A DNA stretch of 64,000 bases from Sphingobium fuliginis (GTDB taxonomy: Bacteria; Pseudomonadota; Alphaproteobacteria; Sphingomonadales; Sphingomonadaceae): assembly GCF_004152845.1 (NCBI RefSeq), contig NZ_SEON01000012.1, forward strand, positions 1 through 64,000, in the 5' to 3' direction. Of this stretch, positions 1 to 9,540 are shown one piece after another. The position numbers and the translations under genes are program-made. The notes beneath the pieces were generated by a model. It did no database searches, was not told the origin of the DNA, and saw only the letters and a program-made list of their open reading frames with translations. The first letter of the stretch is position 1. Each line of letters begins with the position of its first letter.

Positions 1-1
1 C

Positions 2-112
2 TTCTTCGCCAAGCTCAAGCAGTGGCGCCGTATCGCAACACGCTATGACAAACTCGCCGCAAACTTCCTCGGCTTCGTCAAACTCGCCAGCATCATGCTA
101 TGGCTCAAATGA
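2..112 (+). pseudogene. C-terminal end of an IS5-family transposase (cut by window edge)
   Basis: The first 110 bases read in frame 2 as 36 residues ending at TGA (110-112). They include KQWRRIATRYDKLA, NFLGFV and IMLWLK, which is typical of the C-terminus of IS5-family DDE transposases in sphingomonads. No start is visible because the gene runs off the left edge. Whether the element is intact or a remnant cannot be judged here. It lies 18 bp from the stop codon of the RTX gene on the opposite strand, so an insertion sequence borders the polysaccharide locus. Confidence 0.7.
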
Positions 113-130
113 TTAAATCGTCACTACGGC

Positions 131-3100
131 CTAGAAGAAACTATTCGAATCCACCCCCGCCAGGCTGTTGACCCCGACAAGCTGGACGCTCTGTTCGAAT
201 GCGCCGTCGCCATTGGCGTCGTAGAATATCCAGCCGTCCGTCGACCCGGCGACGAAAGCCACATGATTGACCCCGGCGGTCATATTCGCGGCAGCCAGCG
301 CGTCGGAGAAGCTGTTGGTGGCAATGGTCCGTTCGGCATAGTCGACGGCGGGCAGGGAGCCGTTCAGGAAGTCGAGGTCGATGCGGTCGCCCTCGCCCGC
401 CTTGAAGTCGGTGATCCGGTCATAGCTCGCCGTGTTGAGCGTCGTGTCGCCGCGGTTGAACAGGAAGACATCCGCCTCCGTCCCGCCGGTCAGCGTGTCC
501 TTGCCCGCGCCGCCGATCAGCGTGTCGCTGCCCGCGCCGCCCTTCAGCGTATCGCCCGCCGCCCCGCCGTCCAGCAGGTCGTTGCCCGCGCCGCCGTCCA
601 GGCTGTCCTGCCCGTCCTCGCCATAGAGCCGGTCGTCGCCGCCATTGCCCAGCAGGGTGTCGTTGCCCAGGCCGCCCCAGAGGCCGTTATTGCCGCCATT
701 GCCCGTCATGCTGTTGGCGATGTCGTTGCCGATGCCGTCGATCGGGTCCGGGCCGGTCAGAACCAGCTTCTCGATCTCGGCCGCCATTTTATAGCTGACC
801 GAGGCGCTCACCTGATCGGTCCCCTCGCCCGCCAGTTCGACGATGAGGTCGTCATTGGCGCTGTTGCCGTCGTCGGACCAGCTGTCGACGATATAGCTGT
901 CATTGCCCAGCCCACCGGCCATGTTGTCGGCGCCCGTGCCGCCGTCCAGATAGTCGTCGCCCAGCCCGCCGATCAGCATGTCGTTGCCGTCGCCGCCGAA
1001 GAGGGTGTCGTTATCGTCACCGCCATCCAGCGTGTCGCCGCCGCCCATGCCATAGAGAATGTCCGCGCCCGTCCCGCCCGACAGAATGTTGGCCGCGTCA
1101 TTGCCGGTGATCGTGTTGGCCAGATCATTGCCCATGCCGTTGATCGCCGCCGCGCCGGTCAGCGTCAGCTTTTCGACATTGGCGGCAAGGCGATAGCTGA
1201 CGGAGGCATAGACAAGATCGCTGCCGCCCCCCGCCAGTTCGATCACCTGATCGTCATTGCCGGCAAAGCCGTCGTCCGACCAGGTGTCGACATAGAAGAT
1301 GTCGTTGCCTGCGCCGCCATCCATATAGTCGGCGCCCGCCCCGCCATCGATGACGTCATTGCCGGCAAGGGCGTAGATGGTGTCGTTGAGGGCAGTCGTC
1401 TGATAGGCGAGCACGGTGGTCGTCGGGCCGATCATGTTGTTGCCCGATGATCCGGTGATCGTCCTCCCGTTTTCCGCGACATCGGTGATGGCGATGGACA
1501 AAAGCTGATCATCGACGTTGCTGCCGTCGGTTGCGCGCACCGTCACCTGATAGACGCCGTCGCCATCGGCATCGAGCCGGTTCTCATAATCGGGCGGGTT
1601 GATGAAGGACAGCGCGCCGGTCACCGGATCGATGGTGAAAAGCGCGGCGTCCGCTCCCCCTGAAATGGCGAAACCGGGGACGGAGCCGTCCGCATCGGTG
1701 GCCGTCACCACTGTCACGGCGCTGGCATTTTCCGCCATGCTGATCGACGCCGAGGCGCCGCCGCCATTGGAGGTGATGACCGGCGCATTGTCGTTCAGAT
1801 TGGTAATGCCGATGGCCAGGGTCTGCGAGACGCTGTTGCTGCCGTCGCTCGCGCTGACGATCACATGGTAGAGGCGGTCGCCATTGCTGTCGTCCGGCGC
1901 TTCATAGTCCGGAGCCGTCCTGAAACTCAGCGCGCCGGTCTGCGGGTCGATGGTGAACAACGCCGCGTCAGCGCCGCCGCTGATGCTGTAGCTGAGCGCA
2001 GCGCCATCCGCGTCGCTGGCCTGCACGATGGCGGCAAGCAGGCTGTTTTCCGCGACGGAGAAGGCGACCGAAGCCGCCCCGCCATAAGAGGTCAGCACCG
2101 GCGCATTGTCGTTGAGATTGGCGACCGCCACCGCCAGCGCCTGGCTGTCGCTGTTGGTGCCGTCGCTGGCCTGCACCACGACATTGTAGATATTGTCGTG
2201 ATCGGCGTCGGCGGCGGCTTCATAATCGGGCGCGGTCTTGAAGCGGAGGACGCCGGTTGCCGCATCGATTTCGAAGAGCGCGGCGTCCGCTCCGCCTATG
2301 ATGGCGAAGCTGATCGACGGGCTGTCGGCATCGGTGGCGGTCACGCCGGTCACCGCCGTCGCATTCTCGTTGACGGTGATCGCCGCGCTTGCGCCGCCGC
2401 CATTGGAGGTGATGACCGGCGCAAAACCGTCCGGCACATCGTTCACGGTCACGGAGAGCGTCTGCGTGTCAACGCCGCCATTGCCGTCATTGGCGGCAAC
2501 GATCAGTTGATAGACATTATCGCGGTCCGCATCGGCCGGGCTTTCGAAATTAGGCGCTGTGAGGAAACGCAATTCGCCCGTCATCGCGTCGATCGCGAAC
2601 AGCGCCGCGTCCGCGCCTCCCACGATGGAGAAGGAGACCGTCTGTCCCATGTCGGGGTCCGTCGCGGTGACGGTGGTCACGGCGGTGCCGTTCTCATCGA
2701 CCGCCAGCGCCGCGCTGGAGCCGCCGCCGTTCGAGGTGATGACCGGCGGTGCGTTCAGCGCGGTGGAAGGCGTCGTCATGTCCGCGAACTGGAAAAATTC
2801 CACGTTGCGGACTGTCTTGCTGCCCTCCGGAGAGCCTGCACGCTGGTCGACCGCGACATAGCTGCCGTCGGTCTGGAGCGTGAAGACATAATCCATACGG
2901 TTGCCCGAAAAGACGAGCGTGTCGACGTCCGCGCTGCCGTCGATCACGTCATTGCCCGCACCGGCGAGGATCGTGTCGTTGCCTGCCCCGCCATGCATAT
3001 AATCGTTGCCGCTGCCGCCATCCAACATGTCGTCGCCGGTGCCGCCATACAGCTCGTCGCTGCCCGCGCCGCCATGGAGCTGGTCGTTCCCGGCATCGCC

Positions 3101-3868
3101 GTTCAGCGTGTCGTTGCTGTTGGTGTCGGCATCGTCGCCATGGAGAATGTCATTGCCCGACCCGCCCGACATATTGTCGCCGCCGGCCTGGCCATAGAGG
3201 ATGTCGTCATCGTCGCCGCCGGTCATCCTGTCGCTGCCGCGCCCGCCATAGAGGATGTCGTTGCCCGTACCGCCGTCGATGGTGTCGTCGCCCGAAATGT
3301 TGTTGAAGCCCAGATCATCGCCATAGAGCAGGTCGTCGCCCGCTCCGCCGGAAATGGTGTCGCTGCCACGCCAGCCGAAGATGATGTCGTTGCCGCCGTC
3401 GCCCTGAAGATTATCCTTGCCCGCGCCGCCGATGATGACATCATTGCCGAGGCCCGCCTGGACCAGCACGTCCTTGGCATAGTCGATCCCGCCCGCCCCA
3501 TGCGCCGTCAGGTCGATGATGTCGTCGCCGTCGCCCAGCCAGAACTGCTCGATATTGTCGAAGCTGCCGAAGCCGCCCGCGATAACGCCATTATTGTAGA
3601 AGATCGCGTCGGACAGGTTGGACCCGTAGATGACGTCCGTGCCGGTGCCCCCCATCAGCAGGTCCATGGAAATCTGGATGTTGCTCGCCGTCAGTTGATA
3701 GGCGGCGCCGCTGCCGGTGAGAATCGCGGAGTTCCAGACGAGTTGCGCCAGCACCGCATCGGGGCGCACCGTATCGAGATTGGCGAGCCGGGTGAAGGCG
3801 AAGAACTGGTCCTTCTCACTCCCTGCCGTGATGGTCTGGCTTCCCACCACGTTGAAGAAATTCGCCAT
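131..3868 (-). CDS. RTX/cadherin-like calcium-binding secreted protein (type I secretion substrate)
   Basis: Predicted secreted protein of 1245 residues. Glycine/aspartate-rich nonapeptide repeats of the hemolysin type (GGxGxDxLx) fill roughly residues 75-320 and 825-1130. Between them are four cadherin-like modules of about 106-110 residues (from about 371 to 800), each opening with a P-V-I-T-S-N-G-G-G-like strand and carrying a DAATG-type turn. The C-terminus matches serralysin C-terminal domains (DVFLFNRGD, ITDFKAGEGDRIDLDF) and ends in hydrophobic FF, as type I secretion signals do. There is no N-terminal Sec signal. The ABC and HlyD genes immediately upstream are the probable exporter. 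It probably acts as a Ca2+-dependent adhesin or matrix protein that binds the polysaccharide made by the locus. The role is inferred; the domain call is strong. Confidence 0.93.
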   Translation of the reverse strand: MANFFNVVGSQTITAGSEKDQFFAFTRLANLDTVRPDAVLAQLVWNSAILTGSGAAYQLTASNIQISMDLLMGGTGTDVIYGSNLSDAIFYNNGVIAGGFGSFDNIEQFWLGDGDDIIDLTAHGAGGIDYAKDVLVQAGLGNDVIIGGAGKDNLQGDGGNDIIFGWRGSDTISGGAGDDLLYGDDLGFNNISGDDTIDGGTGNDILYGGRGSDRMTGGDDDDILYGQAGGDNMSGGSGNDILHGDDADTNSNDTLNGDAGNDQLHGGAGSDELYGGTGDDMLDGGSGNDYMHGGAGNDTILAGAGNDVIDGSADVDTLVFSGNRMDYVFTLQTDGSYVAVDQRAGSPEGSKTVRNVEFFQFADMTTPSTALNAPPVITSNGGGSSAALAVDENGTAVTTVTATDPDMGQTVSFSIVGGADAALFAIDAMTGELRFLTAPNFESPADADRDNVYQLIVAANDGNGGVDTQTLSVTVNDVPDGFAPVITSNGGGASAAITVNENATAVTGVTATDADSPSISFAIIGGADAALFEIDAATGVLRFKTAPDYEAAADADHDNIYNVVVQASDGTNSDSQALAVAVANLNDNAPVLTSYGGAASVAFSVAENSLLAAIVQASDADGAALSYSISGGADAALFTIDPQTGALSFRTAPDYEAPDDSNGDRLYHVIVSASDGSNSVSQTLAIGITNLNDNAPVITSNGGGASASISMAENASAVTVVTATDADGSVPGFAISGGADAALFTIDPVTGALSFINPPDYENRLDADGDGVYQVTVRATDGSNVDDQLLSIAITDVAENGRTITGSSGNNMIGPTTTVLAYQTTALNDTIYALAGNDVIDGGAGADYMDGGAGNDIFYVDTWSDDGFAGNDDQVIELAGGGSDLVYASVSYRLAANVEKLTLTGAAAINGMGNDLANTITGNDAANILSGGTGADILYGMGGGDTLDGGDDNDTLFGGDGNDMLIGGLGDDYLDGGTGADNMAGGLGNDSYIVDSWSDDGNSANDDLIVELAGEGTDQVSASVSYKMAAEIEKLVLTGPDPIDGIGNDIANSMTGNGGNNGLWGGLGNDTLLGNGGDDRLYGEDGQDSLDGGAGNDLLDGGAAGDTLKGGAGSDTLIGGAGKDTLTGGTEADVFLFNRGDTTLNTASYDRITDFKAGEGDRIDLDFLNGSLPAVDYAERTIATNSFSDALAAANMTAGVNHVAFVAGSTDGWIFYDANGDGAFEQSVQLVGVNSLAGVDSNSFF

Positions 3869-3954
3869 GCTCGCCCCCTGTCCAGCGTCCTTGTGAAAGG
3901 TCCGGAATCCTTAGCGGCAAATCGGGCGGAAGCGGTGGGGTCTTAGGGATAGCG

Positions 3955-3988
3955 CCTACACCTTCGGGAGTGCGCCTATGGGTGTAGG
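3955..3988 (-). promoter_or_regulatory. Inverted repeat between the HlyD and RTX genes
   Basis: CCTACACC (3955-3962) and GGTGTAGG (3981-3988) are perfect 8-bp inverted arms separated by 18 bases. The heptamer GCGCCTA occurs twice inside this segment, at 3952-3958 and 3972-3978. The repeat starts 9 bases after the HlyD stop on the minus strand and about 87 bases before the RTX start. It could be an operator for independent RTX expression or an intercistronic RNA hairpin. It has no T-tract, so a classical terminator is unlikely. Confidence 0.4.
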
Positions 3989-3996
3989 AACAACGT

Positions 3997-5358
3997 CTAC
4001 TGCTCCCGGAAGGAGCGCCACATCGTATCGGCAAGGGGATCGATCATATATTGCAGCGCCGTCCGCCGCCGCAGCGGCACGACCACCTCCACCGGCATGC
4101 CCGGCTTCATCGCGAAATCGCCTTCCCGATATTGCCGGATCAGCGCGATCTGATCGGGGGCGATGGTCACTTCTCCCGCGAAATAGGCGATGCCCGTCTT
4201 CTCCTCGACGAAGCTGTCCGCCGATATGCGCGTCACCTTGCCCTCTATGATCGGCAGGCTGCGCCCCGGAAAGCCGGCGAAGCGTATCTCCGCCTTCTGC
4301 CCCACCGCCAGATCGTCCACATCGGCGGGGGAGAAGCGCGCCTCGATCACGATGGCGGAATCGCGCGGCACGATGTCCATCAGCGTCTGTCCCGCCGCGA
4401 TCACCCCGCCCACCGTATGCACGCTGAGGCCCACCACCGTCCCGCTCACCGGCGCGCGCACCTGCGTCCGGGCGAGTTCGTCCCGCGCCGCGCTCCATTT
4501 GGGCAGCACGTCGCCCAGCAGCGCTTCGGTATCGCGCAGGTCGGAGGTCACCTTTTCCTGCAGATTCTGCTTCGCCTCCAGCGCCTTCAGCCGCGCTTCG
4601 CCCACCATATTGGCCGCACTGTCGCGCGCCGCGCTCAGGCGACCGCGCTGGCCGATCAGGTCCGCCCTGGCCCGCTCCAGCGCGCGGATGCGCGTCTTGC
4701 TGACGAAGCCCTTCTCCGCCAAGGTGCGCAGGCTCTCCAGTTCGTCGGTGATGAGCCGCTCCTGCTCGATCACGGAGGCGACCTGCTCGCGATAGCCCAC
4801 GGCCTGAGACCCGGCCTGGCTCCCCTCATGCATCGCCACGCCCTGTTGCGTGCCGAGCAGCGCCGACCGCGCCGCCATCTGCGCCTGCTGCGCGCGCATC
4901 GCCGCCTGCGCATCGGCGCGGTCGTCCCCGGTCAGCGTGCGGAACTCCACCGGCGTCTCCATCCCCGCCCCGGCCTGTTCGGCGCGCAAACGGGTGCGCT
5001 GGGCGATCAGCCAGATCGCCTGAGACGCCAGCACCCGTTCCTGCGCGGCCACGGCAGGCGCGGCGAGCCGGATCAGAACTTCGCCCTGCCGGACGCGCTG
5101 CCCCTCCTTCACCAGGATCGCCGCGACGATGCCGCCGTCGCGATGCTGCACGCTCTGCCTTTGCCCGGCCACGGTCGTCCGGCCCGGCGCCAGCGCCGCC
5201 GCGTCCAGCCGGGCAAAGGCCGCCCAGCCGAGGAACAGCAGGAAAAACGCCGCCGCCACCAGCAGCCCGCCGCGCACCTCCGGCCTGGGGTCGACCGCCA
5301 CCGGCGACGGCGGGCCGGGCGGCGGCAACAGCAAGGGCCGCGTGGTCCGCATCAGCAT
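3997..5358 (-). CDS. HlyD-family membrane fusion protein of a type I secretion system
   Basis: 453-residue periplasmic adaptor. A short cytoplasmic N-terminus is followed by one membrane segment (about residues 30-48, VAAAFFLLFLGWAAFA). Then come a biotinyl-lipoyl-like strand (IVAAILVKEGQRVRQGEVLIRL), a long alpha-helical hairpin rich in Ala, Glu and Arg (about 100-290), and the closing lipoyl/beta-barrel region (VRAPVSGTVVGL, KPGMPVEVVVPLRRR). The length fits PrtE/HlyD proteins. Its start overlaps the stop of the ABC gene by one base, so the two are translationally coupled. It should join that ABC protein to a TolC-type outer-membrane channel, which is not encoded in this window, to export the RTX protein. 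Confidence 0.94.
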   Translation of the reverse strand: MLMRTTRPLLLPPPGPPSPVAVDPRPEVRGGLLVAAAFFLLFLGWAAFARLDAAALAPGRTTVAGQRQSVQHRDGGIVAAILVKEGQRVRQGEVLIRLAAPAVAAQERVLASQAIWLIAQRTRLRAEQAGAGMETPVEFRTLTGDDRADAQAAMRAQQAQMAARSALLGTQQGVAMHEGSQAGSQAVGYREQVASVIEQERLITDELESLRTLAEKGFVSKTRIRALERARADLIGQRGRLSAARDSAANMVGEARLKALEAKQNLQEKVTSDLRDTEALLGDVLPKWSAARDELARTQVRAPVSGTVVGLSVHTVGGVIAAGQTLMDIVPRDSAIVIEARFSPADVDDLAVGQKAEIRFAGFPGRSLPIIEGKVTRISADSFVEEKTGIAYFAGEVTIAPDQIALIRQYREGDFAMKPGMPVEVVVPLRRRTALQYMIDPLADTMWRSFREQ

Positions 5359-7046
5359 CAGGCCGCTCCCGCCACGGGCGCGGGACGGGGACGGGTCAGC
5401 GCGCCCAGCACCTGATCGCGCGGCCCGCTCATCCGCATGCGGCCATTGTCCAGCACGAGTATGCGGTCCGCCGGTCCCAGCAGGCCGGTCCGGTGCGCCG
5501 TCACCATGATCGCCGCGCCGCGCGCCTTGGCCCTGGCCAATGCCGCGATCAGTTGCGCCTCCCCATCGGAATCGAGATGCGCATTGGGTTCGTCCAGGAT
5601 CAGCACCGCCGGGTCGCGGAACAGGGCGCGGGCCAGCGCGATCCGCTGCGTCTGGCCCATGGACAGTCCCATGCCGCCCCAGCCCAGCATGGTGTCATAG
5701 CCCTGCGGCAGTCGCAGGATCATCTCATGCACGCCGCACGCCTGTGCCGCCGCAATGACGTCGGCGTCTATCCGCGCGTCGGCGTCCGGATCGGCAAAGC
5801 GGGCGATATTGTCGCGGATCGACCCGGCGAAGAGGGAAAGTTGCTGCGGCATATAGCCGACATGCACCGCCAGCGCATCGCCGTCCCATTGCGACCGTTC
5901 CGCCCCGTCGATGCGGATTTCGCCCCGGTCGCAGGCGATGGCGCCCGCCACCAGCCGCGCCAGCGTGGACTTGCCCGCGCCGCTCGCGCCGATCACCGCG
6001 ACCATCTCCCCCGGCCCGACCGCGAAGGAGAGGTTGTTGAGGATCAGCCGTTGGGAATGCGGGTCCTCGATGGTCACGCGCTCCACATCCACCCGGCCTT
6101 TCGGGCGAGGCAGGCTGGTCTGGGGCATGTCGTCCGCCGCGCCGTCGAGCCAGGCCATGACCTCCCCATGGGAGGCCCGCGCCGCGACGAAGCTGCGCCA
6201 GCTTCCCACAAGCTGGTCGACCGGCGCCACCGCCCGCCCCAGCAGGAAGGAGGAGGCGAAGATCGCGCCGCCGGAAATCTGCCCGTCTATCGCCAGCAAC
6301 GCCCCCAGTCCCAGCGCGCCGGATTGCAGCATGTTGCGCAGGAAGCGGCTCACCGCCATGCGGCTGCCAGCGGCGAAGCTGGCCTCCGCCTGCCAGCCGA
6401 GCATGTCCTCCCGCTCCGCAAGGTGCCGTCGGACCATCGCGCCCTGCATGCCCAGCGCCCGCACCGCTTCGGCCCCCTGCATCGTCTGTTCCTGGCTGCT
6501 GTAGGACAGGTTCGCGGCGGCATTGGCCTGCAAAAGGGGCCGGCGCGTCGCCCGGTCGCTGGCCCAGGCGATGGCGACCAGCGTCAGGCTGCCTGCCAGC
6601 GCCATCAGCCCGATCAGCGGGTGAATCAGCGCGCAGACGAGGATGTAGATCGGCGTCCACGGCGCGTCGAACAGCGCGAACATGGCCGGACCGGTCAGCG
6701 TCTGGCGGAGTTGGTCGCATTCGCGGATCGGCTGGCGGCTCCTGCGCCCGATCCCCTCCCCCGCCTGCTGGCGCAGCGTGGCGGCGATCAGCGTCCGCGC
6801 CAGCCGCCGGTCCAGCCCGATGCTCGCCCGCACCAATATGCGCGAGCGGATATATTCCAGCAGGGAGAGGGTGGCATAGGCCAGCAGCAGCGCCACCGTC
6901 AGGAAGGCGAGCGTCGTCCCGCCCCGCGTCGGCACGACCCGGTCATAGATTTGCAGCATGTAGAGCGTCGGCGCGAGGAACAGCAGATTGGCGAGCGCAC
7001 TGAACAGCGCCGCCCAGAGGAAATGCCGCTTCACCACGCCCATCAT
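5358..7046 (-). CDS. Type I secretion ABC transporter, permease and ATPase (PrtD type)
   Basis: 562 residues from the ATG at 7046. An N-terminal six-helix membrane domain (about 1-300) precedes a C-terminal nucleotide-binding domain with Walker A GASGAGKST, Q-loop MPQQLSLF, signature LSMGQTQRIALARAL, Walker B VLILDEPNAHLD and an H-loop histidine (MVTAHR). The signature is LSMGQ rather than LSGGQ. There is no N-terminal C39 peptidase domain, as in PrtD/AprD exporters of RTX proteases and adhesins. This start gives a 4-base ATGA overlap with the preceding glycosyltransferase, matching the pattern of the operon. An in-frame TTG further upstream (7085) is less likely. Confidence 0.94.
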   Translation of the reverse strand: MMGVVKRHFLWAALFSALANLLFLAPTLYMLQIYDRVVPTRGGTTLAFLTVALLLAYATLSLLEYIRSRILVRASIGLDRRLARTLIAATLRQQAGEGIGRRSRQPIRECDQLRQTLTGPAMFALFDAPWTPIYILVCALIHPLIGLMALAGSLTLVAIAWASDRATRRPLLQANAAANLSYSSQEQTMQGAEAVRALGMQGAMVRRHLAEREDMLGWQAEASFAAGSRMAVSRFLRNMLQSGALGLGALLAIDGQISGGAIFASSFLLGRAVAPVDQLVGSWRSFVAARASHGEVMAWLDGAADDMPQTSLPRPKGRVDVERVTIEDPHSQRLILNNLSFAVGPGEMVAVIGASGAGKSTLARLVAGAIACDRGEIRIDGAERSQWDGDALAVHVGYMPQQLSLFAGSIRDNIARFADPDADARIDADVIAAAQACGVHEMILRLPQGYDTMLGWGGMGLSMGQTQRIALARALFRDPAVLILDEPNAHLDSDGEAQLIAALARAKARGAAIMVTAHRTGLLGPADRILVLDNGRMRMSGPRDQVLGALTRPRPAPVAGAA

Positions 7047-8209
7047 GGCCGCAACGCTTCGTAGATGGCGCAGACCTTGGCGCAATGCGCGGCTTCGCTG
7101 AAGCGGGCGCGGGCATCGGCACGGGCGCGCAGGGCCATGGCGCGGACGTCGTCCGGATCGGCGCAGGCCCGGGCCAGCGCCCCGGCGTCGTCCGGCTCGA
7201 CCAGCAGGCCGATGCCGCCCTCCAGCGCCTCGACATTGCCGCCGGACCGGGCGGCGACGATGGGCGTGCCGACCAGCATCGCCTCCACCAATGTCCGCCC
7301 GAACGGCTCGCCCACGGCGGGCACGACCAGCCGGTCGCAGGCGGCGATCCAGAAGGGGCCGGGCGTGCGATAGCCCATCACCCTCACCCGATCCTCCACG
7401 CCCTTTTCCGCGATCCGCCTGCGCAGGGCGATGTCCATGGCGGGCACGCGCGCCTCCCCGAACATCAGGCCCATGACCGGCCCTCCCGTCGCGTCCGTCA
7501 GCCGGGCGATCATGTCGACGAACAGCAGGGGCCGCTTCCTCGGCACGAAAGCGCCGAAATAGCCCAGCAGCAACGTATCGGGCGATACGCCCAGTTCGCG
7601 GATCAGCGCCTCCCGCGCTCTGGTCCGGTCCACCTCCAGCGTCGTGTCGAAGGGACTGTGGATCACCGAGGCCCGGTTTCGCGCCGACCAGATGCCGGCG
7701 GGCGGCAAAGCGAAGGACGAAACCGCCAGCACCCGATGCGCCAGCGCGGGTGCGAGCAGGCGCAGGCCCAGCGCGCCGGGATCGCCGCGATGGTGCCAGA
7801 TCAGCTTCGCCCCGGCCAGCCGCGCCGGCAACGCCCAGTTGGCGCTGCTCCGCCCGTCATTGACATGGACGATGTCGACCCGGTTGCGCCGCAGGAACCG
7901 GGCACGCGGCAGAACGCCGCCCAGCGTCCGTCCGAATTTCCGCAGGGTGAAGGCCTCGCCCGGCACGAAGAGCCCGTGGGCGGCGGGGTCGTCCATCTGC
8001 TCATGCCCGGCGAAGAAATTGGCGATCATGCCGCCGGGCACCTCCGTCACCACCAGCGGACGGTAGAGCGCCGGGTCGAGATGCCCGATCAGCCCCCGCA
8101 CCGAAATATGGCTGCCGCCGATGCTGTCCCCGGAAAAGGGGAAGCAGATGCGCAGGCGCTCGTCCGGCGCGGCATCCGCAGGCATCAGGCGGGGCAAGGG
8201 CGCATTCAT
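7043..8209 (-). CDS. GT4-type glycosyltransferase
   Basis: 388 residues from the ATG at 8209, which overlaps the previous stop by 4 bases (ATGA). The N-terminal half has a GT-B opening with a Gly/Ser-rich loop (FPFSGDSIGGSHIS) and an HVNDGRSS strand. The C-terminal half carries a GT4 donor-binding domain with LLGYFGAFVPRKRPLLFVDMI and the E-x7-E motif in GEPFGRTLVEAMLVGTPIVA. It should add a sugar to the polyprenyl-linked repeat unit at the cytoplasmic membrane; donor and linkage cannot be read from sequence. An open frame continues upstream of 8209, but that part is the neighbouring gene read in another frame. Confidence 0.9.
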   Translation of the reverse strand: MNAPLPRLMPADAAPDERLRICFPFSGDSIGGSHISVRGLIGHLDPALYRPLVVTEVPGGMIANFFAGHEQMDDPAAHGLFVPGEAFTLRKFGRTLGGVLPRARFLRRNRVDIVHVNDGRSSANWALPARLAGAKLIWHHRGDPGALGLRLLAPALAHRVLAVSSFALPPAGIWSARNRASVIHSPFDTTLEVDRTRAREALIRELGVSPDTLLLGYFGAFVPRKRPLLFVDMIARLTDATGGPVMGLMFGEARVPAMDIALRRRIAEKGVEDRVRVMGYRTPGPFWIAACDRLVVPAVGEPFGRTLVEAMLVGTPIVAARSGGNVEALEGGIGLLVEPDDAGALARACADPDDVRAMALRARADARARFSEAAHCAKVCAIYEALRP

Positions 8210-9540
8210 GGCGTCACCCCGTCCATCAGGTCGCGCGCCCGCTGGTCCAGAAACTGGTCGAGATTGGCCAGCCCGTCTCCGTCGCCATCGGCCCAAGGAT
8301 CGGCCTTGCGCGGATCGGCGCCATGCTCCGCCTCCCACCGGTCGTCCATGCCGTCTCCGTCCGCGTCGGCATAGGGCGTCCCCGGTTCCGGATCGTCGAT
8401 CAGGCCGGGCTGCTTCACGATATGCCCCTTGCGCTCGCGCACCTGCTTGACGATCCGCCGGTCGAACGGGTCGCGGGGGAAGGCGCCGGCGTCGCTCAGC
8501 ACCGCCTTGTAGGCCGCGTCGGCCGGTTCGGCGGCGATGGTCGGCGGGCAGGGCGGCCGATCCACCTCCGCCGCCTTCAGCAGCGGAGAGAGATGGACGA
8601 AATCCCCGTCGAAACGGTTGTCGGCCAGATAGACCTTCGCCGTCCCCTTCGACCCCATGACGTTGCGCGCCACGCCGATCGTGTCGGGCCGGGTGTTCCG
8701 CCCCGCGACGAAGCTGTTGCCGATCAGCGAGACGGGCACGCCGCCGAAGCTTTCCCATATCTCCGCAAATTCCGACTGGCCGTTATAGAGGATGTTGTTG
8801 ATCACCTCCGCGCAGGAGCCGGGGGGGAAATTGAGGTCCGGATTGCGGTCGCCATTATGGGCGCAGATATTGCCGATGAAGCTTAAATGCTGCGGCCCCC
8901 TGGGATCGCTCGCCAGCAGCGCGCATTTGTCGTGCCGCGGTATCCCCTCCGCGAAGATCGAGTTGCTGATCGTGATCCAGTCATTGTCGCCATAGCCGTT
9001 GATCAGCTCGTCCCGCGCCCAGCTTGCGCTCACATGGTCGATGATGACCTGATGGCTGTTCTCTATGGTGAAACTGTCTTCCGACCCGCGATGGGCGCCG
9101 GTGCGGTCGTTGCGGACGCGGATATGGCGGATGACGATGTCGTGCGTGTTCTTGATCAGGATCGGCGTGCGCCCTTCCGCGCCGCCCGCATGGGCGATGA
9201 CGATGCCGCCGCCCGGCGCCGTTTGCCCCGCTATGGAGAGATAGGGGTTGGTTATCACCGGCGGGCGCGTGGTGAAGCGGATCGTGCCGCTCACCCGGAA
9301 TATGCAGACGCGCGGGCCCGTGGCTTCGATGCAGGCGCGCAGGGAGCCCGGACCGCCGTCGGCCAGCGTATCTACGGCGATGACCTGCCCGCCGCGCCCG
9401 CCCCTGGCCGCCGCGCCATAGCCGACTGCGCCGGGAAAGGCGGGTTCGCCCCTCACCGGCTGCGCCCGCGATTCGCTGCCCGCGCCCGAACAGCCCGCCA
9501 TCACAATGGGCAGCAGCATGCCGATCAGCCGCCGCCTCAT
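8206..9540 (-). CDS. Pectate-lyase-like beta-helix lipoprotein
   Basis: 444 residues from the ATG at 9540. A lipoprotein signal (MRRRLIGMLLPIVMAGC) places the lipidated cysteine at about residue 17. The body is a right-handed parallel beta-helix of the polysaccharide lyase 1 / pectate lyase kind, with repeating strands such as LSIAGQTAPGGG, DIVIRHIRVRND and VIIDHVSASWA. The C-terminus has thrombospondin-type-3-like calcium loops (DADGDGMDD, DGDGDGLANLDQF). It probably trims, releases or binds the exported polysaccharide at the cell surface. Both ends overlap neighbouring genes by 4 bases, so it is part of the export operon. The substrate is unlikely to be pectin and is unknown. Confidence 0.87.
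   Translation of the reverse strand: MRRRLIGMLLPIVMAGCSGAGSESRAQPVRGEPAFPGAVGYGAAARGGRGGQVIAVDTLADGGPGSLRACIEATGPRVCIFRVSGTIRFTTRPPVITNPYLSIAGQTAPGGGIVIAHAGGAEGRTPILIKNTHDIVIRHIRVRNDRTGAHRGSEDSFTIENSHQVIIDHVSASWARDELINGYGDNDWITISNSIFAEGIPRHDKCALLASDPRGPQHLSFIGNICAHNGDRNPDLNFPPGSCAEVINNILYNGQSEFAEIWESFGGVPVSLIGNSFVAGRNTRPDTIGVARNVMGSKGTAKVYLADNRFDGDFVHLSPLLKAAEVDRPPCPPTIAAEPADAAYKAVLSDAGAFPRDPFDRRIVKQVRERKGHIVKQPGLIDDPEPGTPYADADGDGMDDRWEAEHGADPRKADPWADGDGDGLANLDQFLDQRARDLMDGVTP

Noticed and set aside
480..1400. Tandem DNA repeats that could be taken for a CRISPR-like array
   Set aside because: The repetition is at the protein level (RTX nonapeptides) with variable codons and no conserved repeat-spacer spacing.
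1865..3946. Long plus-strand open frame opposite the RTX gene
   Set aside because: It follows from codon bias and the repeated Gly/Asp codons of the RTX repeats; its protein is Arg/Val/His-rich without any domain, and the minus-strand product is clearly real.
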